From JBHIDQ01 sp046760155 (GTDB lineage: Bacteria; Chloroflexota; Dehalococcoidia; Dehalococcoidales; RBG-16-60-22): a stretch of 6,469 nucleotides of DNA. A program made the position numbers and the translations under genes. The notes beneath the pieces are model-generated. The model was not told the DNA's origin. It saw only the letters and a list, made by a program, of their open reading frames with translations, and did not search any database. This document shows, piece after piece, positions 1 to 6,051 of the stretch; the stretch's first letter is position 1, and each line of letters opens with the position of its first letter. Where the stretch lies: the NCBI GenBank assembly GCA_046760155.1, contig JBHIDQ010000085.1, forward strand, positions 1 to 6,469. Direction: 5' to 3'.

Positions 1-20
1 CTATTATAAGGTAGGATAGA

Positions 21-26
21 AAGAGG
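21..26 (+). promoter_or_regulatory. Ribosome binding site of the 114-aa gene
   Basis: AAGAGG, a good Shine-Dalgarno match, ends 8 bases before the ATG at 35. With the in-frame stop at 17-19 it fixes the start of the small plus-strand gene. A TATTAT at 2-7 could be a -10 element, but its -35 region would be outside the window, so I do not call a promoter. Confidence 0.7.
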
Positions 27-34
27 AATCAGAG

Positions 35-379
35 ATGCAGATTAGGAAGACATACAAAGAGGTAAATCCGGAACTTCTTTATGCGGAGATAAGAGACTTT
101 GCTCTGAAGCAAGGAGCGAGTCCCGGTGAAGCGAAACTGGAAACATACGCCCTTCCCAGTGATACGTCATCATTTATTACTCGCGGCACCCTAACCTTCA
201 AAGTTCCCGAAGCGCCGGGAAAGGCAGAAAAGGAATGCCTCAGGGCTCATGTAGTTGGCTCAGTAAAGACGGAAACGAAGGTGATGCTGGATATAGATGA
301 AAAGCTCTTCGCGCCGGATAAGGTCTCGGCTCTCCAAGCTGATTTGGATTTTATCTTTGGTTCATTCGAGGTAAAGTAA
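35..379 (+). CDS. Conserved-looking small protein of unknown function (114 aa)
   Basis: I do not recognise this protein. It is 114 residues, rich in Lys and Glu, with one Cys, no signal peptide and no membrane-length hydrophobic segment, so it is probably cytoplasmic. An N-terminal part that looks helical (about residues 12-32) is followed by alternating polar and hydrophobic stretches that look like beta strands (about 36-57 and 68-88), then a possible C-terminal helix (about 93-108). This suggests a small alpha/beta fold, but that is only a reading by eye. The ATG at 35 is well supported: AAGAGG at 21-26 lies 8 bases upstream, and an in-frame TAG at 17-19 rules out any earlier start. The gene converges on tyrA with three bases between the two stop codons, so it is not part of the aro operon and its position says little about its role. 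That it is a real gene is likely; its function is unknown. Confidence 0.75.
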   Translation: MQIRKTYKEVNPELLYAEIRDFALKQGASPGEAKLETYALPSDTSSFITRGTLTFKVPEAPGKAEKECLRAHVVGSVKTETKVMLDIDEKLFAPDKVSALQADLDFIFGSFEVK

Positions 380-382
380 CTT

Positions 383-1252
383 TCATAATCCGGCGACAAG
401 CTTATACATGTTTTCGTAGGCTTTACCAAAATCAGGGTCGCTCTTCTCCAGCTTACTTTTCAAGATATTCATCTGCCGGACAAATTTTTGTCTGTCTTTG
501 CTCTTCACCAAATCTACCCACTCTTTTACTTTTTGGTGGAATAATTCTTCAACTTCCGTAATATTGGGTAGATTCATTTGTATCGAAGCATAAAGCTCCG
601 GATTCTCCGAAATAACACTTTCTACCAGAGTCAGTAACACTTTGTAGGTAATGCCACCAATTGCCTCTGGTTGTTTTAGTTTATCGGAGCTGAGCAAGGT
701 ATCAGCGGAGACGATAGCAATAAAATGGGAGAGCCCAAGAATAACGGCCATCTTTTCGTCATGTTCTTGAGGAGTCATTAAGCTGACTCTGGCACCTCTA
801 GTTTTCAAATACTCACTGATTTTTTGTGCCAGCGCCTGCTCCTCATCATTGGTCGGCGTCAGTACAAAACTTTGATTCACAATCCCCTTAGCACCTGGAC
901 CAAATAACGGATGAGCCCCAAGCACCAAACCAGTTTTCAAGTGCTCATGCATTATCCTTACTGGCAATGCCTTGATGGAGGTAATATCAACCACAACCTG
1001 CTTCGGCTTTAGGTGAGGACTTATCTCTTTGACAACGGCGGCAAAACTCTCTATCGGCACCGATAGCAAAACGACATCAGCACTTTTGACTGCTTCCACA
1101 CTTGAGGCAACCTCAACATCCAGTTGCTTGCCAACTTCCAGCAGCTTAGCCTGGTTCCTACCGCTGATGACCACCTCTTTACCGTCTTTTAATAAAAAGT
1201 CAGCAAACCACCGCCCCATCTTGCCCGAGCCACCAATTATGGCTATTCTCAC
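383..1252 (-). CDS. tyrA: Prephenate/arogenate dehydrogenase, short archaeal-like form
   Basis: This enzyme oxidatively decarboxylates prephenate to 4-hydroxyphenylpyruvate (or arogenate to tyrosine), the committed tyrosine step. From the GTG start it has 289 residues. An N-terminal Rossmann fold carries GGSGKMG at 7-13. The substrate region has the HPLFGP motif at 114-119, and the all-helical C-terminal domain has conserved histidines at 164 (HDEKM) and 176 (SHF). No ACT or chorismate mutase domain is present. The second strand ends in SGRN (Arg32) instead of an acidic residue, which suggests NADP+ preference; this is inference. The glycine loop and overall form recall archaeal TyrA proteins. 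GTG at 1252 is preferred because GAGGTG at 1258-1263 is 5 bases away; TTG at 1255 would be only 2 bases away and adds one residue. It is the last gene of the aro operon and ends three bases from the convergent plus-strand gene. Confidence 0.92.
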   Translation of the reverse strand: MRIAIIGGSGKMGRWFADFLLKDGKEVVISGRNQAKLLEVGKQLDVEVASSVEAVKSADVVLLSVPIESFAAVVKEISPHLKPKQVVVDITSIKALPVRIMHEHLKTGLVLGAHPLFGPGAKGIVNQSFVLTPTNDEEQALAQKISEYLKTRGARVSLMTPQEHDEKMAVILGLSHFIAIVSADTLLSSDKLKQPEAIGGITYKVLLTLVESVISENPELYASIQMNLPNITEVEELFHQKVKEWVDLVKSKDRQKFVRQMNILKSKLEKSDPDFGKAYENMYKLVAGL

Positions 1253-1257
1253 CAACT

Positions 1258-1263
1258 CACCTC
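1258..1263 (-). promoter_or_regulatory. Ribosome binding site of tyrA, favouring the GTG start
   Basis: On the minus strand GAGGTG begins inside the pheA TGA stop (1262-1264) and is followed by AG, then TTG and GTG. Spacing is 2 bases to TTG (1255) and 5 to GTG (1252), which favours GTG. Because the site overlaps the pheA stop codon, ribosomes finishing pheA could re-initiate on tyrA. Confidence 0.6.
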
Positions 1264-2341
1264 ATTGTCTTCTTTTCGCCTTAGGATATGAACCAAGAAC
1301 TTTGACGAAGATGGAAATTTTTTCCAAGCTCTCCAGAGCCTCTTGCGCCTGCCTGTCTTCACGGTGGCCTTCGAAGTCGAGATAAAAATTGTACTGCCAA
1401 GGTTTCTGTCTCGTTGGCCTCGACTCGAGCTTGGTCAAATTGATATTGCGACGAGTAAATTCTCCAAGAGCTCCATACAATGCCCCCGGCCTATCTTTCA
1501 CCGAAAAAACAATCGAGGTTTTGTCATTTCCTGATGGTGGCGAATCTTCCTTTGACAGAATGAAAAATCGGGTGAAATTATTCGGGTTATCTTCTATTTC
1601 TTGGGTGATTACTTTCATACCATAGATTTCGGCCGCCCGGGCACTGGCAATCGCCGCGCTATCTGATAGTCCTTTCCCCTTTATCATTTTGACACTGCCC
1701 GCAGTGTCATAAGTAGGAATCAGTTCGGCATTTAAATGCTTTAAGAAACTCCGGCATTGTGCCAGAGCTTGAGGATGAGAGTAGACCCTCTTTATCGTAT
1801 CCAGTCCGGCGCCGGGACTGGCAATCAGACAATGAATCACCCGAAGTTCTATTTCACCACAAACCATAAGAGTTGAATCCAGCATCAGGTCATAGACCCG
1901 GCTGATACTCCCCTCCAGTGAGTTCTCCACCGGGACAACGCCAAACTGCACTCCCTCCTCCACCGCCTTAAACACCTGCTCCAGAGTTTCGCGAGGCCTG
2001 ACCTGGACGGAAGACCCGAAAAACTGAAAGACTGCTTCCTCACTGTAAGCACCAACCTCGCCCTGAAAGGCAACCTCCGCACCTTCTATATTCTTGCAGG
2101 CTTCGATTATGCGCTGATAGATGTTTTCGATGTCTTCCTGGCTGACGTTTAGCCTCTTATCCCGGGCAATACTCTTGACATTTTCCAGGACTCTGTGTTC
2201 CCTTTCTTTGTCTTCAATTAGTTTGCCCTCCGCCTTTTTCCCCATGCCTATTTCCTCGGCGATTCTTACCCTCTCACCAATCAACTCGACGATTCGGGCA
2301 TCAACCTCATCTATTTGCTTCCTTAAATCTTCCAGATTCAT
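1262..2341 (-). CDS. pheA: Bifunctional chorismate mutase / prephenate dehydratase (P-protein)
   Basis: The protein converts chorismate to prephenate and then to phenylpyruvate. Its 359 residues hold three domains. The AroQ-type chorismate mutase (about 1-86) has Arg7, Arg24, Lys35, Asp44, Arg47 and Glu48 matching E. coli Arg11, Arg28, Lys39, Asp48, Arg51 and Glu52; Glu86 falls where E. coli has Gln88. The prephenate dehydratase domain (about 88-265) has the PVENSLEGS stretch at 137-145 and the catalytic Thr-Arg-Phe at 257-259. The ACT domain (about 273-355) has a GALYGAL segment at 286-292 and ESRP at 306-309, the usual phenylalanine-binding elements, so feedback inhibition by Phe is expected. 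The ATG overlaps the aroC stop as ATGA (4 bases), and GAGGG lies 7 bases upstream (2349-2353), implying translational coupling. It is the only chorismate mutase in the window, so TyrA may depend on it for prephenate. Confidence 0.96.
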   Translation of the reverse strand: MNLEDLRKQIDEVDARIVELIGERVRIAEEIGMGKKAEGKLIEDKEREHRVLENVKSIARDKRLNVSQEDIENIYQRIIEACKNIEGAEVAFQGEVGAYSEEAVFQFFGSSVQVRPRETLEQVFKAVEEGVQFGVVPVENSLEGSISRVYDLMLDSTLMVCGEIELRVIHCLIASPGAGLDTIKRVYSHPQALAQCRSFLKHLNAELIPTYDTAGSVKMIKGKGLSDSAAIASARAAEIYGMKVITQEIEDNPNNFTRFFILSKEDSPPSGNDKTSIVFSVKDRPGALYGALGEFTRRNINLTKLESRPTRQKPWQYNFYLDFEGHREDRQAQEALESLEKISIFVKVLGSYPKAKRRQ

Positions 2342-3426
2342 TTGATTACCCTCGGAATTAGTCCTGCCCGCAGAGCGAAATCACAAAGGGTTACTGCCAT
2401 CATGGCTTCGACAACCGGCACCGCCCTAGGGACAATACAGGCATCATGCCGACCCATAACCGTGAGGCTGGTCTTGGTCATCTTTTGGATGTCCACCGTC
2501 TCCTGACTTCTGGCAATAGAAGCCGTCGGCTTGACAGCAACCCTGACGACTATGGGCATACCATTACTGATGCCGCCGAGAATGCCCCCGGCCTTATTGG
2601 TCAAAGTAACTATTTTATCATCTTTGATAAAGAACGGGTCGTTATTCTCGGAGCCTTTCATTCCAGCGACAGTAAAGCCGACACCGAATTCAACCCCCTT
2701 GACGGCAGGGATAGCAAATAGAGCCTTTGCCAATTCCCCATCCAGATTATCAAAGACAGGTTCACCCAAGCCAGCGGGCACATTAAGAGCCACACCTTCA
2801 ATAATCCCACCAAGGCTATCCTTCTCTGCTCTCGTCTTTTCAATCAAGCGAACCATCTCTTCCGCAGCATCTTGGTCGGCGCACCAGAGGGAGTTCTTTC
2901 GGGAACTTTCCTTAATTTCAGTGAGCTCTTTTGGCGGAGCCTTAATGCCACCTATTTCAACGGTGTGGGCGAAGACGTCGACGCCAAGACGGTTAAGCAG
3001 TTTTTTAGCAATCGCCCCCGCCATAACAAAAGCAATTGTAATCCTTCCGGAAAACCGGCCACCACCACGGAAATCATTGAATCCACCATATTTTACAAAA
3101 GCGGTGTAGTCAGCATGACTGGGTCGGAGTGCAAATCGGTTCTTTTTATAGACGCCGGAATCAATGTCCTTATTCCAAGTCAGCATACAGATGGGAGCGC
3201 CGGTGGTAAACCCGTTATAGATGCCGGAGAGAATTTCCACCTTGTCCGGTTCCCATCTTTCGGTGGTGCCAACGGCACCGGGTCGCCTTCTTTCCACCTC
3301 TGGCTGGATATCCTCTTCAGTAATAGGGAGTCCAGCCGGGCAGCCATCGATGACAACTCCCATACAGTTCCCGTGGCTTTCGCCAAAACAGGTTATGACA
3401 AAAAGCTTACCCAAACTATTTCCCAT
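2338..3426 (-). CDS. aroC: Chorismate synthase
   Basis: Chorismate synthase eliminates phosphate from 5-enolpyruvylshikimate 3-phosphate to give chorismate, using reduced FMN. The length (362 aa) is usual. The N-terminal GESHG (15-19) contains His18 and the RPSHAD stretch (101-106) contains His104; these are the two conserved active-site histidines. The C-terminal family signature follows MGRHDACIVPRAVP and continues through VVEAM. The middle signature reads GGGRFSGRIT (121-130) where most bacterial enzymes have GGGRSSARET, so Phe, Gly and Ile replace Ser, Ala and Glu; related variants occur in archaeal-type sequences as far as I recall. A GAGG stands 4 bases before the ATG. The start overlaps the end of aroA by 11 bases, and the stop overlaps pheA by 4. 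No flavin reductase domain is fused, so reduced FMN must come from another protein. Confidence 0.96.
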   Translation of the reverse strand: MGNSLGKLFVITCFGESHGNCMGVVIDGCPAGLPITEEDIQPEVERRRPGAVGTTERWEPDKVEILSGIYNGFTTGAPICMLTWNKDIDSGVYKKNRFALRPSHADYTAFVKYGGFNDFRGGGRFSGRITIAFVMAGAIAKKLLNRLGVDVFAHTVEIGGIKAPPKELTEIKESSRKNSLWCADQDAAEEMVRLIEKTRAEKDSLGGIIEGVALNVPAGLGEPVFDNLDGELAKALFAIPAVKGVEFGVGFTVAGMKGSENNDPFFIKDDKIVTLTNKAGGILGGISNGMPIVVRVAVKPTASIARSQETVDIQKMTKTSLTVMGRHDACIVPRAVPVVEAMMAVTLCDFALRAGLIPRVIK

Positions 3427-4681
3427 TTATCCTCATCTTACCCCCGATGCTTCTTAGTATATCCCAGAAATCGGGAAATGTCTTGTTGACACACTCAGCG
3501 CCATTGATTATGGTGCCGCCGACTAAAGAGCCGAGGATACTGAAAGCCATAGCAATACGGTGGTCATCTTTACTATCGATAGTCGCACCTCTTGGTCTTG
3601 AACCGAAAATGGTCAATCTATCCCTTTCCTCGGCGATTTTTACCCCCATCCTTTCCAGTCCTTCTTTTACCGCCACCACCCGGTTTGATTCCTTTAGCCG
3701 TGCCCTTTCAATACCAACGAACTCGCTTACTCCCTCGGCAGTGACCGCCAGGACTGCCATTGTGGGCAGAAGGTCAATACAGTCAGACAAATCAGCTTGT
3801 ATCGCCTTTAACCTTGACTTTCTCACCGCAACTGAATTTTGATTTACTTCGACGGTAGCACCCATATCTTTCAAGAAGTTTAGCATCATCTTATCGCCCT
3901 GCAAACTATCGGGATTGAGATTTGCCACCTCCACTCCTCCACAAATCGCCCCCAGAGCTAAGAAATAGGAAACCGATGACCAGTCTCCCTCTACCTCGTA
4001 TTTAGCCGCTTGATAGGTCTGCCTACTGACTTCAAATTCATCAAGCGCACCGGAGCATTTGACCCTTATCCCGAAGTTCTTCAGGCATTCCATAGTCATC
4101 AGCACGTATGGTTTTGACTCCAAGGGCGTGGTCAGCCTGATTTTCACCCCTTCATCGGCAAAGGGGGCTACGAAAAGCAAAGCCGAGACGAACTGGGAAC
4201 TGATGTCGCCGGGCAATTCGGTTATGCCACCTTTCAGGCTACCTCCATTAACCACTACCGGGGCTACCTCACCCTGAGAAGAACAAGCCACCCCCAACTG
4301 CCTTAGCGCCTGGACTAATGGTTTGACCGGTCGCTTCACCAGAGAAGGACCGGCTGTCAACCGGCATTTCCCGGGGATTATGGAGCAAATGGCGGTCATA
4401 AACCTCAGGGTCGCCGCCGACTCGCCACAGAAAAGGTCAGCACCTGGCTCATGCCAATCGCCGCCTGCAACTCGCCACAAATCCTCATCCTGACGGACAC
4501 CAACTCCAATCTGACGCAATACACCTATCGCCGCTTCGGTATCGTCAGAACTCAAGGGATTTATTATCTCGCTTTCACCCTTAGCCAAAGCAGCGCCCAT
4601 CAAGCCCCGAATGGTATAACTTTTCGAAGACGGGGCTCTCACCTTTCCGTCTATTTCACTTTTATCGATTAAAACCTTCAT
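3416..4681 (-). CDS. aroA: 5-enolpyruvylshikimate-3-phosphate (EPSP) synthase
   Basis: EPSP synthase transfers the enolpyruvyl group of PEP to shikimate 3-phosphate and is the target of glyphosate. The length (421 aa) is typical of the two-domain inside-out barrel. Visible site residues, with E. coli equivalents, are Lys20-Ser21 and Arg25 (Lys22, Ser23, Arg27), Arg93 (Arg100), Arg117 (Arg124), Ser161-Ser162-Gln163 (169-171), Asp303 (Asp313), Glu331 (Glu341), the DDHR at 372-375 (around Asp384-Arg386) and Lys400 (Lys411). The PEP loop reads CGESAATLRF (85-94), so Ala89 replaces Gly96, Ala90 replaces Thr97 and Phe94 replaces Pro101. Alanine at the Gly96 position is also present in the glyphosate-insensitive CP4 enzyme, so reduced glyphosate binding is plausible but unproven. 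The start overlaps aroK by 20 bases, with AAGG a few bases upstream, and the end overlaps aroC by 11. Confidence 0.96.
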   Translation of the reverse strand: MKVLIDKSEIDGKVRAPSSKSYTIRGLMGAALAKGESEIINPLSSDDTEAAIGVLRQIGVGVRQDEDLWRVAGGDWHEPGADLFCGESAATLRFMTAICSIIPGKCRLTAGPSLVKRPVKPLVQALRQLGVACSSQGEVAPVVVNGGSLKGGITELPGDISSQFVSALLFVAPFADEGVKIRLTTPLESKPYVLMTMECLKNFGIRVKCSGALDEFEVSRQTYQAAKYEVEGDWSSVSYFLALGAICGGVEVANLNPDSLQGDKMMLNFLKDMGATVEVNQNSVAVRKSRLKAIQADLSDCIDLLPTMAVLAVTAEGVSEFVGIERARLKESNRVVAVKEGLERMGVKIAEERDRLTIFGSRPRGATIDSKDDHRIAMAFSILGSLVGGTIINGAECVNKTFPDFWDILRSIGGKMRINGK

Positions 4682-5192
4682 TCGCCTTCACTCTGGCTAT
4701 TATTTGCTCAACAACCGAGTCAATATCTAGTTTTGAGGTGTCGATAGTTATATCAGCGGCTCGTTCATAGAACGGCTTACGAAATCTTAAAAGTTCTTTC
4801 ACCGCCAACGCTCTGTTATCTGACTTAAGCAGAGGCCTTTCGTTTTCGTCACTCGCTGTCCGCTCTAGTATTACCCTCGGTGATGCCGTCAGGTAAACGA
4901 TTAGACAGTCCTTTTTGAGTCGGTCAATGTTTATTTTGTTGAGAACTACTCCACCCCCACAAGCAATAACGACATTCTTCTTCCGGGACGCTTCCCTGGC
5001 AGCCTCAATCTCAAGCTCGCGAAAAGCCACCTCACCTTCCTGCTGGAATATCTCAGGTATCGTCTTTCCTGCCTTCTGCTCAATGAGAGCATCCAGCTCA
5101 AGAAATTCCTTACCCAATCTTTCTGCCAGAAGCTTACCCACCACCGTTTTCCCCGTCCCCATAAAACCAACGAGAGCAATGCTAGTTTTCAT
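4662..5192 (-). CDS. aroK: Shikimate kinase
   Basis: Shikimate kinase phosphorylates the 3-hydroxyl of shikimate with ATP. At 176 residues it is a standard single-domain bacterial NMP-kinase-like enzyme, unlike the GHMP-type kinase used by archaea. The Walker A loop is GFMGTGKT (9-16). Shikimate contacts are Asp34 (LELD), Arg58 (FRELE) and the Gly triplet at 79-81. The lid region carries Arg119 (ERPLL), and Arg138 lies before the FYERAA stretch, matching the conserved C-terminal arginine. Whether this is the aroK or aroL paralogue cannot be told from sequence; aroK is used as the default symbol. The ATG overlaps the end of aroE by 11 bases. Purine-rich AGGA sits directly before the ATG and GAGG lies further up at 5202-5205, so the best binding site is probably the latter. 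Confidence 0.96.
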   Translation of the reverse strand: MKTSIALVGFMGTGKTVVGKLLAERLGKEFLELDALIEQKAGKTIPEIFQQEGEVAFRELEIEAAREASRKKNVVIACGGGVVLNKINIDRLKKDCLIVYLTASPRVILERTASDENERPLLKSDNRALAVKELLRFRKPFYERAADITIDTSKLDIDSVVEQIIARVKANEGFNR

Positions 5193-6051
5193 GTCCTAAT
5201 GCCTCGATTGCTTCTTGCCTCATCACTTCAAGCGGGGCTTGCTGACCAATCCACTTCTCAAAAGCCAGCGCACCCTGCCAGACAAGCATCTCTAACCCGT
5301 CTATCGTTTTGGCACCGGCGACCTCCGCCTCTTTCAGTAATCGAGTTTGGATCGGGTTATAGACAATATCAAAAACAATCAGACCCGGTTTCAGTAGTTC
5401 CGCTGGAACCGGTGTCTCATTAATATCAGGAATCATGCCAACACTGGTGGTATTAATCAGAATGTCAGCCTTAGCTAACACTTTGGCTAGATTTTCTTCA
5501 CTCAGAGCCAGAGCTTTAACTTCTTTCTGAAAAACCTGTGCAATGCGATGCACTAGCTCCTCGGCTCTTGTCAATTGCCGGTTAAGGATAACCAGACTAG
5601 CACCTCTCTCGGTAAGGATGAAGGAAATCGCTCTTGAAGCACCCCCCGCACCCAGGATGACCACATTTTTCCCCTCCGGCTTGACTCCCCTATCCAGTAG
5701 TGCCTGCAGAAAGCCAGTAGCATCGGTATTGTAACCGGTCAGCACGCCAGCCTCATTGACGATGGTGTTAATGGCACCTATCTTCTCCGCCAGAGGGTCC
5801 AGTTTATCCAAAAGCGGGATAATGGTCACCTTATGCGGTATGGTAACATTTAAGCCCCTGATATTCAGGGCTCTCATGCCAGCAATCGCCTTACCCAGTT
5901 CCTCCTGACGCACGCGAAAAGGAAGATAAACATAATCCAGACCCAACTCCCTAAAGGCAGCGTTGTGCATCACCGGTGACATGGTATGTTCTATCGGGTC
6001 GCCAATTATCCCACAGACCTTTGTTTTTCCTGATATCAGGTTACTTTCCAT
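5182..6051 (-). CDS. aroE: Shikimate dehydrogenase (NADP+)
   Basis: The enzyme reduces 3-dehydroshikimate to shikimate. Its 289 residues are near the upper end of the AroE range. The N-terminal substrate domain has the GDPIEHTMSP segment (17-26), where Thr23 and Ser25 take the place of the two substrate-binding serines of E. coli (Ser14, Ser16). NVTIPHK ends in Lys74 and NTDATGF contains Asp110, the catalytic Lys/Asp pair. The cofactor domain has the glycine loop GAGGASR (134-140) and an Asn-Arg pair after the second strand (157-158), the usual NADP+ phosphate clamp. NTTSVGM further on is also family-typical. The first eleven bases overlap the end of aroD, and the stop overlaps aroK by 11, so it sits in a tightly coupled chain. 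The quinate/shikimate-specific paralogue YdiB is less likely given the complete biosynthetic context. Confidence 0.96.
   Translation of the reverse strand: MESNLISGKTKVCGIIGDPIEHTMSPVMHNAAFRELGLDYVYLPFRVRQEELGKAIAGMRALNIRGLNVTIPHKVTIIPLLDKLDPLAEKIGAINTIVNEAGVLTGYNTDATGFLQALLDRGVKPEGKNVVILGAGGASRAISFILTERGASLVILNRQLTRAEELVHRIAQVFQKEVKALALSEENLAKVLAKADILINTTSVGMIPDINETPVPAELLKPGLIVFDIVYNPIQTRLLKEAEVAGAKTIDGLEMLVWQGALAFEKWIGQQAPLEVMRQEAIEALGHEN

Noticed and set aside
2..7. TATTAT as a -10 promoter element for the small plus-strand gene
   Set aside because: Position is plausible, but the -35 region is outside the window and a six-base AT-rich match alone is not enough.
2531..3109. Plus-strand open frame (192 codons) opposite aroC
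   Set aside because: Low-complexity Pro/Ser/Ala-rich translation typical of an antisense shadow of a conserved gene, and no convincing ribosome binding site.
2872..3489. Long plus-strand open frame (205 codons) opposite aroC and aroA
   Set aside because: It lies antisense to two well-conserved enzymes, crosses their junction, and its translation has no recognisable domain. The minus-strand genes explain the sequence fully.
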